From assembly GCA_030673345.1 (NCBI GenBank), contig DAOVJH010000047.1:1-8189 (forward strand): a stretch of DNA of 8,189 nt. The letters run 5' to 3'. Below, piece by piece: positions 1 to 7,162 of this stretch; positions within the stretch are counted from its first letter, which is position 1, and every line of letters begins with the position of its first letter. The notes under the pieces are model-generated. The model saw only the letters and a list, made by a program, of their open reading frames with translations. It was not told where the DNA came from and made no database searches. Position numbers and translations under genes: made by a program. The DNA is from Pseudomonadota bacterium. Its GTDB lineage: Bacteria > Pseudomonadota > Gammaproteobacteria > SZUA-229.

Positions 1-1
1 T

Positions 2-106
2 GAACAGATCATCTTTGATACCCCGGTAGAAGAACGCTGGAAAGCGGCAGCAAAATTAATCGGCGTTGATTTATCCTTGCTGAGCAGCGATACCGGGCAT
101 GCCTGA
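2..106 (+). CDS. yqgE: YqgE/AlgH family protein, C-terminal fragment
   Basis: Only the last 34 codons are in the window, and the gene starts to the left of it. The reading frame ends [20 protein letters not shown]...SSDTGHA. The FDTPxEERWxxAAxxLG-like block followed by a short tail ending GHA is typical of the YqgE/AlgH family C-terminus. The family has no settled biochemical role; the AlgH name comes from an alginate-regulation phenotype in Pseudomonas. Its stop (104-106) lies inside the next gene, giving an 8-nt overlap with ruvX. The yqgE-ruvX pair is widely conserved in gammaproteobacteria, so the neighbour supports the call. The two genes are probably cotranscribed and translationally coupled. 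Confidence 0.85.
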   Translation, partial: EQIIFDTPVEERWKAAAKLIGVDLSLLSSDTGHA

Positions 107-539
107 AAAAATCACCAGTGTCCTGGGTTTTGATTACGGTAAAAAACGTATCGGTATTGCAACCGGTCAGACCATCACACAATCTGCCACGCCCTGCAAA
201 ACCCTGAACCAGGTCGACGGCAACCCTGACTGGCCTGCTATCGAAACCGAGATCAAACAATGGCGGCCACAGGCTTTGATCGTCGGCATGCCCTACCATA
301 CTGACGGCAGTGAAAATAAGATGACCGCGGCTGCCAGACAATTTTCTTATGAACTGGAAAAGCGTTTCAAACTTCCGGTGATCGAGGTCAATGAAGCACT
401 GAGCTCTCAGCAGGCAGAAGAGATTCTCAAACAAGACATGAAAATAACTAAGCAGAATAAACACGAGATTGATAGAATGGCGGCAGCAATCATTGTGCAA
501 CGCTGGCTGGATCAGCAGATGTCCTCAGATGAGCGGTAA
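99..539 (+). CDS. ruvX: RuvX/YqgF family nuclease (putative pre-16S rRNA nuclease / Holliday junction resolvase-like)
   Basis: The product has 146 residues, normal for the family, and an RNase H-like fold is expected. Near the N-terminus [14 protein letters not shown] (residues 8-21) is the family's GxDxGxxRIGxA signature with the first acidic residue at Asp12. [11 protein letters not shown] (61-71) matches the VGLPxxxDGS block, and IDRMAAA (124-130) carries the last acidic residue, Asp125. The usual DER motif reads NEA here (98-100): Glu99 is kept but the flanking Asp and Arg are changed. YqgF proteins are linked to maturation of the 16S rRNA 5' end in E. coli and were first proposed as RuvC-like resolvases. 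The ATG at 99 overlaps the yqgE stop, which suggests coupled translation. A 72-nt gap separates it from pyrR, so it may or may not share the pyr transcript. Confidence 0.93.
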   Translation: MPEKITSVLGFDYGKKRIGIATGQTITQSATPCKTLNQVDGNPDWPAIETEIKQWRPQALIVGMPYHTDGSENKMTAAARQFSYELEKRFKLPVIEVNEALSSQQAEEILKQDMKITKQNKHEIDRMAAAIIVQRWLDQQMSSDER

Positions 540-611
540 CGGGACAATGCAGGCTGAGACAGTGACGACAAACAGACGGCAAACTGCCCCGAAACACATC
601 GACGGAAGTAT

Positions 612-1163
612 ATGCAACAACTAGCCACACCAGATGAACTTCTGGCACAACTGGCGGAAAAATTAAAAACATTGCTTAGCGATAAAGCAATCGATAATCC
701 ATTGATGGTAGGAATTCATACCGGCGGTGTCTGGGTCGCCACCGAACTCTATCAACAGCTCAACAGTTCAAATTCCATCTTTTCCGAACCGCTGGCAACC
801 CTTGACATAAGTTTCTACCGTGATGATTTTTCACGGATCGGCATGAACCCCAAAGTAAAACCATCACAGTTACCGCCTGATGTTGATGATCGCCACATCA
901 TCCTGGTCGATGATGTATTACATACCGGTCGTACCATCAGGGCAGCGATGAACGAATTATTTGATTATGGACGACCTGCCAGCATCACCCTGGTCTGCCT
1001 GATCGATCGCAGCGGCCGCGAGTTACCACTGCAGGCTGATATCGTCGGTGAACTTGTCAATCTACAGGAAGGTGAGCACATAAAACTCTGTGGGCCCGAA
1101 CCGCTGAGTTTTGAACTGCAGCAGTCCAGCAACAATACCCATAATAATGTATCGAATGGATAA
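612..1163 (+). CDS. pyrR: PyrR: bifunctional pyrimidine operon regulator / uracil phosphoribosyltransferase
   Basis: The product has 183 residues and belongs to the type I phosphoribosyltransferase family. The PRPP-binding signature [13 protein letters not shown] lies at residues 96-108 with the paired acidic residues Asp100-Asp101. Upstream, [11 protein letters not shown] (33-43) and [11 protein letters not shown] (67-77) match PyrR rather than other phosphoribosyltransferases; so does [23 protein letters not shown] in the C-terminal half. PyrR proteins bind uridine nucleotides to regulate pyr genes and often convert uracil plus PRPP to UMP. The last ~15 residues are Asn/Ser-rich and poorly conserved. 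GGAAG lies only 3 nt before the ATG at 612, a tight spacing. No in-frame alternative start fits the N-terminal PyrR block better. pyrB follows after 8 nt. No PyrR-type attenuator is recognisable in the 72-nt leader, so the mode of control is unclear. Confidence 0.93.
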   Translation: MQQLATPDELLAQLAEKLKTLLSDKAIDNPLMVGIHTGGVWVATELYQQLNSSNSIFSEPLATLDISFYRDDFSRIGMNPKVKPSQLPPDVDDRHIILVDDVLHTGRTIRAAMNELFDYGRPASITLVCLIDRSGRELPLQADIVGELVNLQEGEHIKLCGPEPLSFELQQSSNNTHNNVSNG

Positions 1164-1171
1164 CACATTCT

Positions 1172-2224
1172 ATGGTTAATAAAGCAACAAAACCCACTGA
1201 CGCTTTAATCGGACACGATGCCTGGAATATTCAATTAGATAAAAACGGTAATTTAAAACATTTCCTGACCACCGAAGGTTTAGGCAGTGACATACTTACC
1301 AACATACTGGATACCGCTGAAAGCTTCGCCAACATTAACGAACAGAGCGTTAAAAAAGTACCTCTTTTACGCGGTAAGACCATCGTCAACTTATTCTTCG
1401 AAGCCAGCACGCGGACACGGACGACCTTCGAACTTGCCGCCAAGAGACTTTCTGCCGACGTTCTAAATATAAATATCAGCACCTCGGCAACATCCAAGGG
1501 AGAAACCCTGCTCGATACACTGCAGAACATCCAGGCGATGCACTGTGACATGTTCGTGGTACGCCATAGTGATTCAGGTGCCGCACATTACATCGCAAAC
1601 AATGTTGCACCCAATATCAGCGTCATCAATGCCGGTGATGGCAGCCATGCCCATCCGACCCAGGCGATGCTGGACATGTTTACCATCCGCCGAAACAAAG
1701 GCGCAGATTTTGGCAAGCTTCGTGTTGCCATCGTCGGCGACATATTACATTCACGTGTGGCACGTTCACAGATACACGCACTCAACACCCTGAACACCGG
1801 TGATGTCCGGGTCATCGCACCGAAGACTTTATTGCCCGTCGATATAGAAAGCATGGGTGTAAATGTATTTCATGATCTGCAAGCCGGCATAAAAGATGCC
1901 GACGTAGTCATCATGCTGCGCCTGCAGAAAGAACGTATGAAAGGGGCTATGCTGCCCAGCGAACAGGAATACTACCAGTTATACGGCCTCACCGAAGAAC
2001 GCCTTTTGGCAGCAAAAAATGATGCGATCGTTATGCATCCCGGCCCGATCAATCGCGGTGTCGAGATAGACTCAAACGTTGCCGACGGTTCACGCTCGGT
2101 CATCCTCAACCAGGTCTCATATGGAATCGCAGTACGTATGGCGGTGATGACCATGACCCTGGGAAGAGAAAAATCGGGCGATGAGGACACCCAGAAAAAT
2201 GAAACCGCGGGTGAGTCTAAATGA
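1172..2224 (+). CDS. pyrB: Aspartate carbamoyltransferase catalytic subunit
   Basis: This enzyme condenses carbamoyl phosphate with L-aspartate to N-carbamoyl-L-aspartate, the committed step of pyrimidine synthesis, in the cytoplasm. Of 350 residues, the carbamoyl-phosphate site STRTRT is at 79-84, SKGET (the mobile loop with Lys109) at 108-112, and HPTQ at 161-164. [13 protein letters not shown] is at 187-199, the aspartate-side RLQKERM at 250-256, and MHPGPINRG at 288-296. All the expected catalytic motifs are present. It is longer than the enteric enzyme (~310 residues) because of an N-terminal stretch of ~25 residues and a polar, charged tail after residue 331. This length class is typical of PyrB that assembles with a dihydroorotase-like partner, and no pyrI follows. 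The partner gene pyrX begins in the pyrB stop (ATGA). The Shine-Dalgarno sequence is weak (GGA, 11 nt upstream), consistent with coupling to pyrR. Confidence 0.97.
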   Translation: MVNKATKPTDALIGHDAWNIQLDKNGNLKHFLTTEGLGSDILTNILDTAESFANINEQSVKKVPLLRGKTIVNLFFEASTRTRTTFELAAKRLSADVLNINISTSATSKGETLLDTLQNIQAMHCDMFVVRHSDSGAAHYIANNVAPNISVINAGDGSHAHPTQAMLDMFTIRRNKGADFGKLRVAIVGDILHSRVARSQIHALNTLNTGDVRVIAPKTLLPVDIESMGVNVFHDLQAGIKDADVVIMLRLQKERMKGAMLPSEQEYYQLYGLTEERLLAAKNDAIVMHPGPINRGVEIDSNVADGSRSVILNQVSYGIAVRMAVMTMTLGREKSGDEDTQKNETAGESK

Positions 2225-3504
2225 GTGACATCATCATAAAAAACGGACACCTGATCGACCCCGCAAACGGCATCGACCAACAGGCTGACATCCGCATCAG
2301 CGATGGAAAGATCACTGCCATCGAAACGGCCAACACCCTCGAAGCAGATGATAAAACACAGACTGTCGACGCAACCGGCCTGACGGTCATACCCGGCATC
2401 GTTGATTGCTGTGCACGGCTGCGCGAACCTGGCCTGGAAAACAAAGCGACCATTCAGAGCGAGACCATCGCCGCAGCAAACGCTGGCATCACCACCTTGT
2501 GCTGCCCGCCAGACACTGACCCGGTTATCGATGAGCCTGCAGTGGTCGAATTAATTCACCAGAAGACCACTTATTCCGGACACAGCCATGTGGTTACGCT
2601 CGGCGCGCTAACCTCCGGGTTGCACGGCGAACACCTGAGCGAGATGTACGCACTGAAACAGGCTGGCTGCATCGGTGTCAGCAACTGCCGACACCCGGTA
2701 GAAAACTCACTTATCCTGAAACGCGCCTTTGCCTATGCCGCTACTTTTGATCTGCGTGTATTTATCGAACCCGATGAGCACTGGTTAAGTGCCGGCGGAT
2801 GTGCGCATGAAGGAAAGATCGCAACACGGCTGGGACTGAAAGGCATACCGGTCTCAGCAGAAACCATCGCCATAACACGTGCCCTGGAACTGGTCGCAGA
2901 GACCGGTGTCAGTGCTCACTTCGGACGTTTATCCAGTGCTCAGGGTGCCGAGATGATCGCCCGTGCAAAAAATGAGCAACTGCCTGTCACCGCCGATGTC
3001 AGTGCACATCAATTACACCTGACCGAACAGGACATCAGCAGTTACAACAGCGTCTGTCACGTCATCCCGCCCCTGCGTACACAGCGCGATCAGGAAGCAT
3101 TGCGTAAAGCATTAGCTGACAATACCATCGATGCAATCTGCTCTGATCATCAGCCGCATAACATCGATGCCAAGCGGGCGCCCTTCGCCAGTACTGAAGC
3201 CGGTATCTCGGCCCTGGAGACACTGTTGCCATTATCTTTACGCCTGGTGCAGCAAACCGACCTGAGTCTCAGTGATGCGGTCAGGAAGATCACGCGCAGC
3301 CCTGCAGAAATACTGGGGCTCGATGCCGGTGCATTAAGTATTGGCAGAAAAGCGGATGTCTGTATCTTTGATGGCGATGAGGACTGGCAACTGACAGATG
3401 ATATGATCCTCAGCCATGGCAAGAACACACCGTTCCTCGGCTGGAACTTTCAGGGAAAAGTAAGGTACACCGTGATCGACGGTAACCTGCTAAGCAGTAA
3501 CTAA
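2221..3504 (+). CDS. pyrX: PyrX / PyrC': inactive dihydroorotase homologue, structural partner of aspartate carbamoyltransferase
   Basis: The 427-residue product has the full length and fold signatures of class I dihydroorotases: an N-terminal beta-sandwich part ([14 protein letters not shown]), then [13 protein letters not shown] (59-71), [21 protein letters not shown] (308-328) and a C-terminal [13 protein letters not shown] block. Active enzymes read DxHxHLREPG at the first motif. Here it is [10 protein letters not shown], so both metal-binding histidines are replaced (Cys64, Arg66). The second His of the usual PHHL motif is Gln (SAHQLHL, 261-267). The DHxPH aspartate (Asp309) and the substrate arginine Arg68 remain. 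In Pseudomonas putida a comparable non-catalytic PyrC', encoded overlapping pyrB, is needed to assemble the dodecameric carbamoyltransferase. The 4-nt ATGA overlap here supports the same 1:1 partnership. A catalytic dihydroorotase should therefore exist elsewhere in the genome. Automatic pipelines would probably label it pyrC. Confidence 0.9.
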   Translation: MSDIIIKNGHLIDPANGIDQQADIRISDGKITAIETANTLEADDKTQTVDATGLTVIPGIVDCCARLREPGLENKATIQSETIAAANAGITTLCCPPDTDPVIDEPAVVELIHQKTTYSGHSHVVTLGALTSGLHGEHLSEMYALKQAGCIGVSNCRHPVENSLILKRAFAYAATFDLRVFIEPDEHWLSAGGCAHEGKIATRLGLKGIPVSAETIAITRALELVAETGVSAHFGRLSSAQGAEMIARAKNEQLPVTADVSAHQLHLTEQDISSYNSVCHVIPPLRTQRDQEALRKALADNTIDAICSDHQPHNIDAKRAPFASTEAGISALETLLPLSLRLVQQTDLSLSDAVRKITRSPAEILGLDAGALSIGRKADVCIFDGDEDWQLTDDMILSHGKNTPFLGWNFQGKVRYTVIDGNLLSSN

Positions 3505-3513
3505 GACGGTCGA

Positions 3514-3531
3514 TATCCGAAGCGACGGATA
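3514..3531 (+). terminator. Possible bidirectional hairpin between convergent pyrX and pilU-like genes
   Basis: TATCCG (3514-3519) and CGGATA (3526-3531) form a 6-bp stem with a 6-nt loop. It lies in the 42-nt gap between two converging stop codons. An AT-rich stretch follows on the + side, including the perfect palindrome ATAATTAATTAT (3529-3540). There is no clean T-run on either strand, so intrinsic termination is only plausible. The position between convergent genes is the main argument. Confidence 0.3.
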
Positions 3532-3546
3532 ATTAATTATTTAGAA

Positions 3547-4683
3547 TTATTTATTTAAATCGGCGGGACTGCTCGGAAACTGTAGAGGCTCATGATTTTC
3601 ATCTTTGCCTTCGACCTCTTTGGTGCCGCCACCAAAATTAATCTTCCACTCGAGATTACTACTAGAGTCCGCATTTGCCAGGGCAACCTTGAGATCTATT
3701 TTTCGTGATTTAAATAGTTCAAACAAAGACTGGTCGAAGGTTTTCATCCCGGTCTCGTGTCCCTTCTCCATGATCTCTTTGATCTCATGGAAATTTCCAT
3801 CACGGATCAATTTACTGATATAAGGTGTATTCACCAGTACTTCGACAGCAACGATACGGCTGCCGCTCTCCGTCTTGACCAGCCTTTGAGCCAGCACACA
3901 GTTAAGGTTTAACGACAGGTCCATCAACACCTGGTTATGTGCTTCGCTGGGGAAGAAGTTCAACATCCGGTCCAGTGTCTGGTTCGCGTTGGTCGCATGC
4001 AGCGTGGTCAAACATAAATGGCCGGTGTCGGCATAGCGTAACGCCGCCTCCATGGTCTCTTTATCTCGTGCTTCACCGATCATGATGACATCGGGCGCTT
4101 CACGCATAGCTTCACGCAATGCATTATCAAATGACAGCGTATCGAGACCAACTTCACGTTGCCCAACGATACATTTTTTATGGCGGAACATAAATTCGAT
4201 AGGATCTTCGATAGTCAGTATATGACCGGGTTCAGTCATATTACGATGATCAAGCATCGATGCCAGCGAGGTGGACTTACCCATACCCGTCGCACCGACA
4301 ACCAGCACCAGTCCTTTCTGCCGCATTATCATGGTCTTATAAATTTCTGGCAGACCAAGATCATCGATAGTCGGTATGTCCGCTTTGATATAACGGATGA
4401 CCATGGAAACTTCGCCGCGCTGCAAATAGATATTGATGCGAAACCTTCCCAGGTCGGTATAGGAAACACCCAGGTTCAGCTCAAGGTTTTTTTCAAAATC
4501 TTTAATCTGCGCTGGCGTTAACAGGTCATATGCCAGTTTTTTTGTCATACCCGGATTGAGCATGCTCTTTCCTACCGGGCGCATACTGCCCTCGATACGA
4601 ACGCTGACTGGCGCACCTGTCGTGAAATACATATCCGATGCCTGCTGCTCTGACATCAGTTTTAAATATGGCTGCAAATTCAT
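3547..4683 (-). CDS. PilU-like type IV pilus retraction ATPase paralogue (third PilT/PilU-family ATPase)
   Basis: The 378-residue product is a full-length PilT/PilU-family hexameric ATPase. It has the N-terminal PAS-like domain with a divergent opening motif ASDMYFTTG (15-23; SDLxxxAG in its neighbours) and LGRFRINIY (78-86). The RecA-like domain follows: Walker A GATGMGKST (130-138), Asp box TIEDPIE (157-163), Walker B VIMIGE (199-204) and His box TGHLCLTTLH (220-229). The catalytic glutamate and Walker lysine are present, so it should be an active ATPase. TGHLCLxTLHA, MDLSLNL, TFDQxL and NADS are shared with the adjacent PilU and not with PilT. Across the Walker B to MDLSLNL block a hand count gives 47 identities of 73 with PilU. 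The 28-residue tail is polar and unlike PilU's. AGGA lies 7 nt before the ATG. It is last in the pilT-pilU run. Accessory retraction, surface sensing or a separate pilus are possible roles. Confidence 0.9.
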   Translation of the reverse strand: MNLQPYLKLMSEQQASDMYFTTGAPVSVRIEGSMRPVGKSMLNPGMTKKLAYDLLTPAQIKDFEKNLELNLGVSYTDLGRFRINIYLQRGEVSMVIRYIKADIPTIDDLGLPEIYKTMIMRQKGLVLVVGATGMGKSTSLASMLDHRNMTEPGHILTIEDPIEFMFRHKKCIVGQREVGLDTLSFDNALREAMREAPDVIMIGEARDKETMEAALRYADTGHLCLTTLHATNANQTLDRMLNFFPSEAHNQVLMDLSLNLNCVLAQRLVKTESGSRIVAVEVLVNTPYISKLIRDGNFHEIKEIMEKGHETGMKTFDQSLFELFKSRKIDLKVALANADSSSNLEWKINFGGGTKEVEGKDENHEPLQFPSSPADLNK

Positions 4684-4723
4684 CTGCTGATCCTGTCTAA
4701 ATATGGCTGCCTAAATATGGCTG
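4663..4723. repeat. Triplicated 12-mer TAAATATGGCTG around the start of the PilU-like gene
   Basis: TAAATATGGCTG occurs exactly three times: 4663-4674 (inside codons 4-7 of the PilU-like gene), 4698-4709 and 4712-4723. The two upstream copies form a 14-bp tandem repeat (4697-4710 and 4711-4724) differing only in the last base. On the mRNA strand the unit is CAGCCATATTTA, flanking the ribosome binding site and start codon. It may be a local duplication of the coding start, or repeated binding sites for a protein or RNA. Confidence 0.85.
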
Positions 4724-4744
4724 TCCTAACATGTATTACCGCAA

Positions 4745-4762
4745 GGTCTCATCGATGAGACC
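4745..4762. promoter_or_regulatory. Perfect 18-bp palindrome in the pilU / pilU-like intergenic gap
   Basis: GGTCTCATCGATGAGACC is a complete inverted repeat with no mismatch. It starts 22 nt beyond the pilU stop and lies 61 nt before the next start. As RNA it would fold as a 7-bp stem with a UCGA loop. No T-tract follows on the pilus-gene strand, so it does not look like a simple terminator. It could be a dimeric-repressor operator or an intercistronic stem-loop that sets mRNA stability. The function is inferred only from structure and position. Confidence 0.6.
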
Positions 4763-4784
4763 CATCTATTACTGAATAATTCTA

Positions 4785-5948
4785 TCAGCGAATACGAGAT
4801 TTATCGTCGTTATCTTCCATAGAAATATTATCCAGCCCTTCCATCAAATCATTATTGGCGGAACCTTTACCTTCCAGCTTGATCCTCAGACGCAGGTCAT
4901 TAACCGAATCCGCATTCCTTAATGCATCCTCATATTTGATCTGGCCAGCTTCGTACAGATCATACAATGCCTGGTCAAATGTCTGCATACCAAGCTCATT
5001 AGACTTGGCGATCAGCTCTTTGATGTCGTGTACGTTACCTTTGAAGATCAGGTCTGACATCAGCGGCGAGTTGATCATGATCTCGATCGCAGCCATACGG
5101 CCATTGCCCGATACGGTCGGGATCAAACGCTGAGAGACCAGGCTCTTCAGGTTTAATGACAGATCCATCAACAGTTGCTGACGACGATCTTCCGGGAAAA
5201 AGTTAATAATACGGTCCAGCGCCTGATTCGTACTGTTAGCATGCAATGTGGACAAACATAAGTGACCGGTTTCAGCAAAAGCAATCGCATGCTCCATGGT
5301 CTCACGATCACGGATCTCACCGATCAGGATGACATCGGGGGCCTGACGCAGGGTATTCTTCAGTGCGATCTCATAGTTATCGGTATCAACCCCCACTTCA
5401 CGCTGTGTGACGATACAGTTTTTGTGGTTATGGATAAATTCGATCGGATCTTCTATCGTGATGATGTGGCCATAGCTATTCTGATTTCGAAAACCGACCA
5501 TCGCAGCCAGCGATGTCGACTTACCAGAACCCGTAGCACCGACGAAGATCACCAGACCACGCTTAGTCATAGAGATATCCTTAAGGATAGGCGGCAAATT
5601 TAAATCTTCAAACTCAGGAATCTCAGATCGGATCACACGAAGTACGACACCGACAGAGCCACGCTGGGTAAAAGCATTGACACGAAAACGTGAAACACCG
5701 GGCAGACTGATTGCGAAGTTACACTCCTGCGTCTCTTCAAACTCCGCGCGTTGTTTGTCGTTCATGATAGCGCTTACCAGCACCTGTGTATGCTGCGGAC
5801 TCAGCGCCTGGTTCGATAACGGTTTCATCTCACCATCGACTTTCATCGATGGAACGGCGCCTGCCGTAATGAACAGGTCTGAACCATCCTTCTGCACCAT
5901 CATGCGCAGAAGATCATGCATATATTTTATAGCCTTTTCGCGATCCAC
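4785..5948 (-). CDS. pilU: PilU: type IV pilus retraction-assisting ATPase
   Basis: The 387-residue product matches PilU in length and landmarks. It has GSDLFITAG (22-30) in the N-terminal domain, SRFRVNAF (86-93), Walker A GATGSGKST (137-145), Asp box TIEDPIE (164-170), Walker B VILIGE (206-211) and His box TGHLCLSTLH (227-236). MQTFDQALYDLY and NADSVNDLRLRIKL then lead into an acidic C-terminal tail. PilU works at the inner-membrane base of the pilus machine together with PilT. In Vibrio and Pseudomonas it supports forceful retraction only in concert with PilT. The start is GTG at 5948, chosen because a strong GAGGTGAT lies just upstream. The first internal ATG (codon 10) has no such site. 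pilT ends 39 nt upstream, so the two genes are very likely one transcript. Confidence 0.95.
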   Translation of the reverse strand: MDREKAIKYMHDLLRMMVQKDGSDLFITAGAVPSMKVDGEMKPLSNQALSPQHTQVLVSAIMNDKQRAEFEETQECNFAISLPGVSRFRVNAFTQRGSVGVVLRVIRSEIPEFEDLNLPPILKDISMTKRGLVIFVGATGSGKSTSLAAMVGFRNQNSYGHIITIEDPIEFIHNHKNCIVTQREVGVDTDNYEIALKNTLRQAPDVILIGEIRDRETMEHAIAFAETGHLCLSTLHANSTNQALDRIINFFPEDRRQQLLMDLSLNLKSLVSQRLIPTVSGNGRMAAIEIMINSPLMSDLIFKGNVHDIKELIAKSNELGMQTFDQALYDLYEAGQIKYEDALRNADSVNDLRLRIKLEGKGSANNDLMEGLDNISMEDNDDKSRIR

Positions 5949-5952
5949 TTAG

Positions 5953-5960
5953 ATCACCTC
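5953..5960 (-). promoter_or_regulatory. Strong ribosome binding site for pilU supporting a GTG start
   Basis: On the minus strand GAGGTGAT is followed by CTAA and then GTG. This is a near-consensus Shine-Dalgarno sequence with normal spacing. It decides in favour of the GTG at 5948 over the downstream ATG at codon 10. Confidence 0.75.
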
Positions 5961-5987
5961 ATCAGTGTGTTGTTTACTTGTATCATG

Positions 5988-7022
5988 TTAAAAAAGATCT
6001 TTATTCGCTGCTTTCTTACGGGCTTCCTCTTTACTGATCAAACCACGTGCGAGCAGATCCTGCAGGTTCTGATCGAGCGTCTGCATACCGATTGTCTGTC
6101 CGGTCTGGATCGCCGAAAACATCTGCGCGATCTTGTTCTCACGGATCAGGTTCTTGATCGCAGAAGTACCGATCATGATCTCGTGAGCAGCAATACGGCC
6201 ACCACCAATCTTCTTCAATAGTGTCTGTGATATTACTGAGCGCAATGATTCTGACAGCATCGCCCGTACCATTTCTTTTTCAGCCGCCGGGAACACATCG
6301 ACGATACGGTCGACGGTTTTAGCAGCAGAACTCGTATGTAAGGTACCAAAGACGAGGTGACCGGTTTCTGCGGCTGATAGCGCAAGGCGGATAGTCTCGA
6401 GGTCACGCATCTCACCGACCAGGATAACATCCGGGTCTTCACGCAGAGCCGAACGCAAGGCTTCACTGAAACCCAGCGTATCACGGTGCACCTCACGCTG
6501 GTTGATCAGCGACTTTTTACTCTCATGCACAAATTCGATCGGGTCCTCGATGGTGAGGATATGGCCATAATGGTTTTCGTTAACATAGTTCACCATACCC
6601 GCAAGCGTGGTTGATTTACCGGAACCCGTTGGCCCAGTCACTAATACGATGCCGCGCGGCGTATCTGAGATCTCCTCAAAAATCTTTGGTGCACCCAGTT
6701 CTTCCAGGCTCAGGATCTTCGAAGGAATGGTACGAAACACAGCACCGGCACCACGGTTATGGTTAAACGCATTAACACGAAAACGCGCCAGCCCCGGAAT
6801 CTCAAACGAAAAGTCTGTTTCCCAATATTCCTCATAGGTTTTTCGCTGTTTATCATTCATGATGTCATACACCATGCCGTGGACATGTTCATGATCCATA
6901 GGGTCCACATTGATACGGCGCACATCACCATCAACACGGATCATCGGCGGTAGACCGGCTGACAAGTGTAGATCCGATGCACCATTTTTTACGCTAAAAG
7001 CAAGTAACTGAGCGATATCCAT
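5988..7022 (-). CDS. pilT: PilT: type IV pilus retraction motor ATPase
   Basis: The 344-residue product has exactly the usual PilT length. The N-terminal domain carries GASDLHLSAGLPPMIRVDG (14-32) and ARFRVNAFNHNRGAGAVFR (79-97). The motor domain has Walker A GPTGSGKST (130-138), Asp box TIEDPIEF (157-164), Walker B VILVGE (199-204) and His box TGHLVFGTLH (220-229). Near the C-terminus AIKNLIRE (288-295) is the PilT-specific AIRNLIRE motif with one conservative R-to-K change. PilT hexamers on the cytoplasmic side depolymerise pilin, powering twitching, DNA uptake and surface sensing. The ATG at 7022 was chosen over an adjacent TTG (7025) because AGGGG sits 6 nt before it and it gives the standard MDIxxLL start. 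It is the first gene of the three-ATPase run and is divergent from proC. Confidence 0.97.
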   Translation of the reverse strand: MDIAQLLAFSVKNGASDLHLSAGLPPMIRVDGDVRRINVDPMDHEHVHGMVYDIMNDKQRKTYEEYWETDFSFEIPGLARFRVNAFNHNRGAGAVFRTIPSKILSLEELGAPKIFEEISDTPRGIVLVTGPTGSGKSTTLAGMVNYVNENHYGHILTIEDPIEFVHESKKSLINQREVHRDTLGFSEALRSALREDPDVILVGEMRDLETIRLALSAAETGHLVFGTLHTSSAAKTVDRIVDVFPAAEKEMVRAMLSESLRSVISQTLLKKIGGGRIAAHEIMIGTSAIKNLIRENKIAQMFSAIQTGQTIGMQTLDQNLQDLLARGLISKEEARKKAANKDLF

Positions 7023-7026
7023 CAAA

Positions 7027-7033
7027 TTCCCCT
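7027..7033 (-). promoter_or_regulatory. Ribosome binding site of pilT
   Basis: AGGGGAA on the minus strand lies just before the pilT start. The AGGGG core is 6 nt from the ATG at 7022 but only 3 nt from the TTG at 7025, which supports the ATG. A second AGGGGAAT copy sits 35 nt further upstream (7061-7068) with no start codon after it. Confidence 0.65.
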
Positions 7034-7069
7034 GATACGAATAGTTATATTCTTCTTATGATTCCCCTA

Positions 7070-7075
7070 TTTATA
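7070..7075 (-). promoter_or_regulatory. Candidate -10 element for the pilT-pilU transcript
   Basis: TATAAA on the minus strand lies about 48 nt before the pilT ATG in an AT-rich stretch. The best -35-like hexamer, TTGCAG (7096-7101), is 20 bp away, longer than ideal for sigma-70. The call is weak and rests on resemblance and position in the only sizeable gap upstream of pilT. Confidence 0.25.
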
Positions 7076-7153
7076 GCTAATAATCCGCCTACTTTCTGCA
7101 ATCCGCGACTAATTCAGAAATATTTTTGCCTTACCGAGCAAATCCACCGAGTA

Positions 7154-7162
7154 TGTTAAAAT
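7154..7162 (+). promoter_or_regulatory. Candidate extended -10 promoter for proC
   Basis: TGTTAAAAT reads as an extended -10 (TG, one base, TAAAAT) located 36 nt before the proC ATG. No good -35 is found at 17 bp; TTACCG at 7131-7136 is 20 bp away and TTGCCT at 7126-7131 is 25 bp away. Extended -10 promoters can work with a poor -35, so this is the best candidate in the 176-bp divergent gap. Confidence 0.35.

Noticed and set aside
9..500. Long open frame on the minus strand across ruvX
   Set aside because: It is antisense to a well-conserved gene, has no family motifs, and shows low-complexity mixed composition typical of a shadow frame.
578..588. Small hairpin GGCA-AAC-TGCC in the ruvX-pyrR gap as a PyrR attenuator
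   Set aside because: The stem is only 4 bp with a 3-nt loop, with no T-run and no anti-terminator partner or PyrR-binding loop consensus visible.
2221..3504. Calling this gene an active dihydroorotase pyrC
   Set aside because: The HxH metal ligands are replaced and the gene is fused in context to pyrB by an ATGA overlap, as for non-catalytic PyrC'.
4159..5603. Plus-strand open frames (4159-4521 and 5262-5603) antisense to the pilU-type genes
   Set aside because: Both lie opposite the conserved ATPase domains of two homologous genes, so their resemblance to each other only reflects the homology of the opposite strand.
7023..7025. TTG start for pilT one codon upstream of the ATG
   Set aside because: It would give an extra Met and only 3 nt to the AGGGG site. 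The ATG at 7022 gives the standard 344-residue PilT and better spacing.
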